Below are positions 62,876 through 64,000 of a stretch of 64,000 nt of DNA, piece by piece. Each line of letters begins with the position of its first letter. The stretch's first letter is position 1. The DNA lies in assembly GCF_023715645.1 (NCBI RefSeq), contig NZ_JAMBOP010000007.1, positions 62,001 to 126,000 of the forward strand. The letters are read 5' to 3'. The position numbers were made by a program, and so were the translations under genes. The stretch comes from Bacillus cytotoxicus (GTDB lineage Bacteria; Bacillota; Bacilli; Bacillales; Bacillaceae_G). The notes beneath the pieces are model-generated. The model was not told the origin of the DNA. It ran no database searches and worked only from the letters and a program-made list of their open reading frames with translations.

Positions 62876-62918
62876 CCCCTTAACGGTTTTTGATACAATT
62901 ATCGTTAAGGGGTTTTTT
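62876..62918 (+). terminator. Terminator of the thiamine-precursor operon
   Basis: CCCCTTAACG and CGTTAAGGGG pair around a 17-base loop and are followed by TTTTTTAT. Confidence 0.88.
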
Positions 62919-62945
62919 ATTATAAAAGTATGAAGGGAAAGTGTT

Positions 62946-64000
62946 ATGCAAAAGGTTGATTATGAAATTCAGCATGCAAAAACAATAAAAGAAAGTTTGG
63001 AATATAAACAGTCGCCAAAAGAAAAAAACTTCTTTTCAATTGGTGCGAGGGGTCATTATGAAAATCCTATTAGCGATATTATGACTTTTTTTATGCATCC
63101 GAGAGAAGAACATGGATTTCAAACACTGTTTTTGCAAAGTTTAGCGAAGTGTTTAAGCGTTAATATAGATGTATTGAGCTTTTTATCAATAGAAAGAGAA
63201 GTAGTAACAGATGAAGGAAATCGAATCGATATTTTAATTGAAGGAGAAGACTGGGTAATTGTAATCGAAAATAAAATTTATCATCAAGTGTTAAATCCAC
63301 TAGATGAATATATAGAGTTTATTAATAGTACATACCCAAACAAACCTTGTTATTTTATACTTCTCTCTTTAGAAAAAAAGATGATTAATCATGATAATTG
63401 GATGAGTCTTTCATATGTTCATTTTATTAATGAAATTGAAAAAGGATTAGGTAAATATGTATTGAAATGCGGAACAACAAAGTGGATGGTCTTTTTTAGA
63501 GAGTATGTAATGAATATTAAAGCTTTAATAGGAGAAGAAACCATGGATCAAAAAATGTTGAGCTTTATACAAAATAATTATGCGCAAATTAATGAGATTA
63601 TAAAAATGAGATCACAATATTTAAATTACATATCTAAAGAAATACAAGCAATTATGCAAGAATTAGGACATGAAAAAGTTACATATAAAATTTATGAGGG
63701 ATGGGGAGAAAATAAAGTTGGAATTAAATTTTCCTCTAAGGAACGCTGGGGTCCAAAGACGAATATTGTGTTTGTTGTAAAAGAAGACGGAGAGTTCGAA
63801 GTAGATTATTATATATATGGCATTGAAGAAGAAGAATGGGATGCTCTAGATCAACATTTCTTGAATGAGAAATATGATGCTTGGATAGAGGGAGATACAA
63901 TTTGTGCTTATGGTTTAAAAGAAGAATATAATTCTCTTGCACTAGAACAAGGTTTACAGGAATTTAAAAGGGTGCTCCAACTAATGGATGAATTTTATAA
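62946..64000 (+). CDS. PD-(D/E)XK nuclease-family protein, 3' end beyond the window
   Basis: 351 codons are open to the window edge, starting at ATG behind GAAGGGAAAG. Residues about 95-115 read NRIDILIEGEDWVIVIENKI, the PD-(D/E)XK core with the metal-binding Asp and the Glu-x-Lys pair. An N-terminal HYENPISDIMTFFMHP precedes it. This is the PDDEXK_4 type often annotated as a PD-(D/E)XK nuclease-superfamily protein and sometimes found near defence genes. It is monocistronic as far as can be seen. The absent end leaves total length unknown. Confidence 0.75.
   Translation, partial: MQKVDYEIQHAKTIKESLEYKQSPKEKNFFSIGARGHYENPISDIMTFFMHPREEHGFQTLFLQSLAKCLSVNIDVLSFLSIEREVVTDEGNRIDILIEGEDWVIVIENKIYHQVLNPLDEYIEFINSTYPNKPCYFILLSLEKKMINHDNWMSLSYVHFINEIEKGLGKYVLKCGTTKWMVFFREYVMNIKALIGEETMDQKMLSFIQNNYAQINEIIKMRSQYLNYISKEIQAIMQELGHEKVTYKIYEGWGENKVGIKFSSKERWGPKTNIVFVVKEDGEFEVDYYIYGIEEEEWDALDQHFLNEKYDAWIEGDTICAYGLKEEYNSLALEQGLQEFKRVLQLMDEFY

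Overview
The window is chromosomal DNA from a low-GC Gram-positive, almost certainly a Bacillus cereus-group strain. The grounds are AT-rich DNA with strong AGGAGG ribosome sites, the gene order (N-succinylamino acid racemase, ahpC-ahpF, acyl-lipid desaturase, arcA-argF-arcD-arcC-arcR, topB, thiE), a consensus PlcR box, and a dense family of intergenic repeats resembling the bcr repeats of this group. I recall several of these loci from B. cereus ATCC 14579 (the BC0371 racemase, the BC0400 desaturase, BC0406 arcA); this is memory, not a search. I saw no rRNA or tRNA gene and no CRISPR array.

Layout. 1-3.8 kb is an ABC-2 exporter tail followed by a scar: an IS630-type element with a broken transposase next to the end of a large serine recombinase. 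4.5-7.6 kb holds an acetyltransferase-like enzyme, the racemase and an M20 deacylase, together a probable D- to L-amino acid conversion route. At 7.9-8.2 kb a short, highly organised transcription unit carries a PlcR box, a near-ideal promoter with a cre-like site, and a 26-residue amphipathic peptide. A decayed second copy lies at 24.2 kb. 8.4-12.5 kb has a methyltransferase, an MFS transporter divergent from a Crp-type regulator, and an alcohol dehydrogenase. 13.2-15.5 kb is an ECF sigma factor, PadR regulator and FtsW/RodA-like protein operon. 15.8-18.1 kb pairs a LytTR regulator with a CoA-transferase. 19.6-21.7 kb is ahpC-ahpF with a PerR box.

21.8-31.1 kb mixes remnants, small DNA-binding and DUF4145 proteins, a sporulation-type histidine kinase, a double P-loop ATPase, two FAD oxidoreductases (one with a Rieske domain) and a nucleotidyltransferase. 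31.7-37.3 kb holds a membrane desaturase, an amino-acid ABC transporter and a chemoreceptor. 37.4-44.8 kb is the arginine deiminase locus with an ArgR-type regulator upstream and a Crp/Fnr regulator downstream; a TGTGA-N6-TCAC site precedes arcA. 45.8-50.1 kb is an alpha-glucoside unit (GH13, EIICB, EEP-family enzyme) under likely CcpA control. 50.4-58.5 kb has a YhgE/Pip protein, topB, riboswitch-led thiE and a C4-dicarboxylate transporter. 59.0-62.9 kb has a small kinase-like protein and a riboswitch-led thiamine-precursor ABC transporter. The window ends inside a PD-(D/E)XK nuclease-like gene.

The most conspicuous non-coding feature is the repeat family: about twenty copies, in both orientations and all between genes. 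Many end in an inverted GTAACTACTCAG motif; others form 127-bp or 187-bp tandem arrays. One copy sits between a TPP riboswitch and the operon it should control, and another appears to supply the ribosome site of the LytTR gene. The best candidate for something undescribed is the PlcR-box peptide locus.
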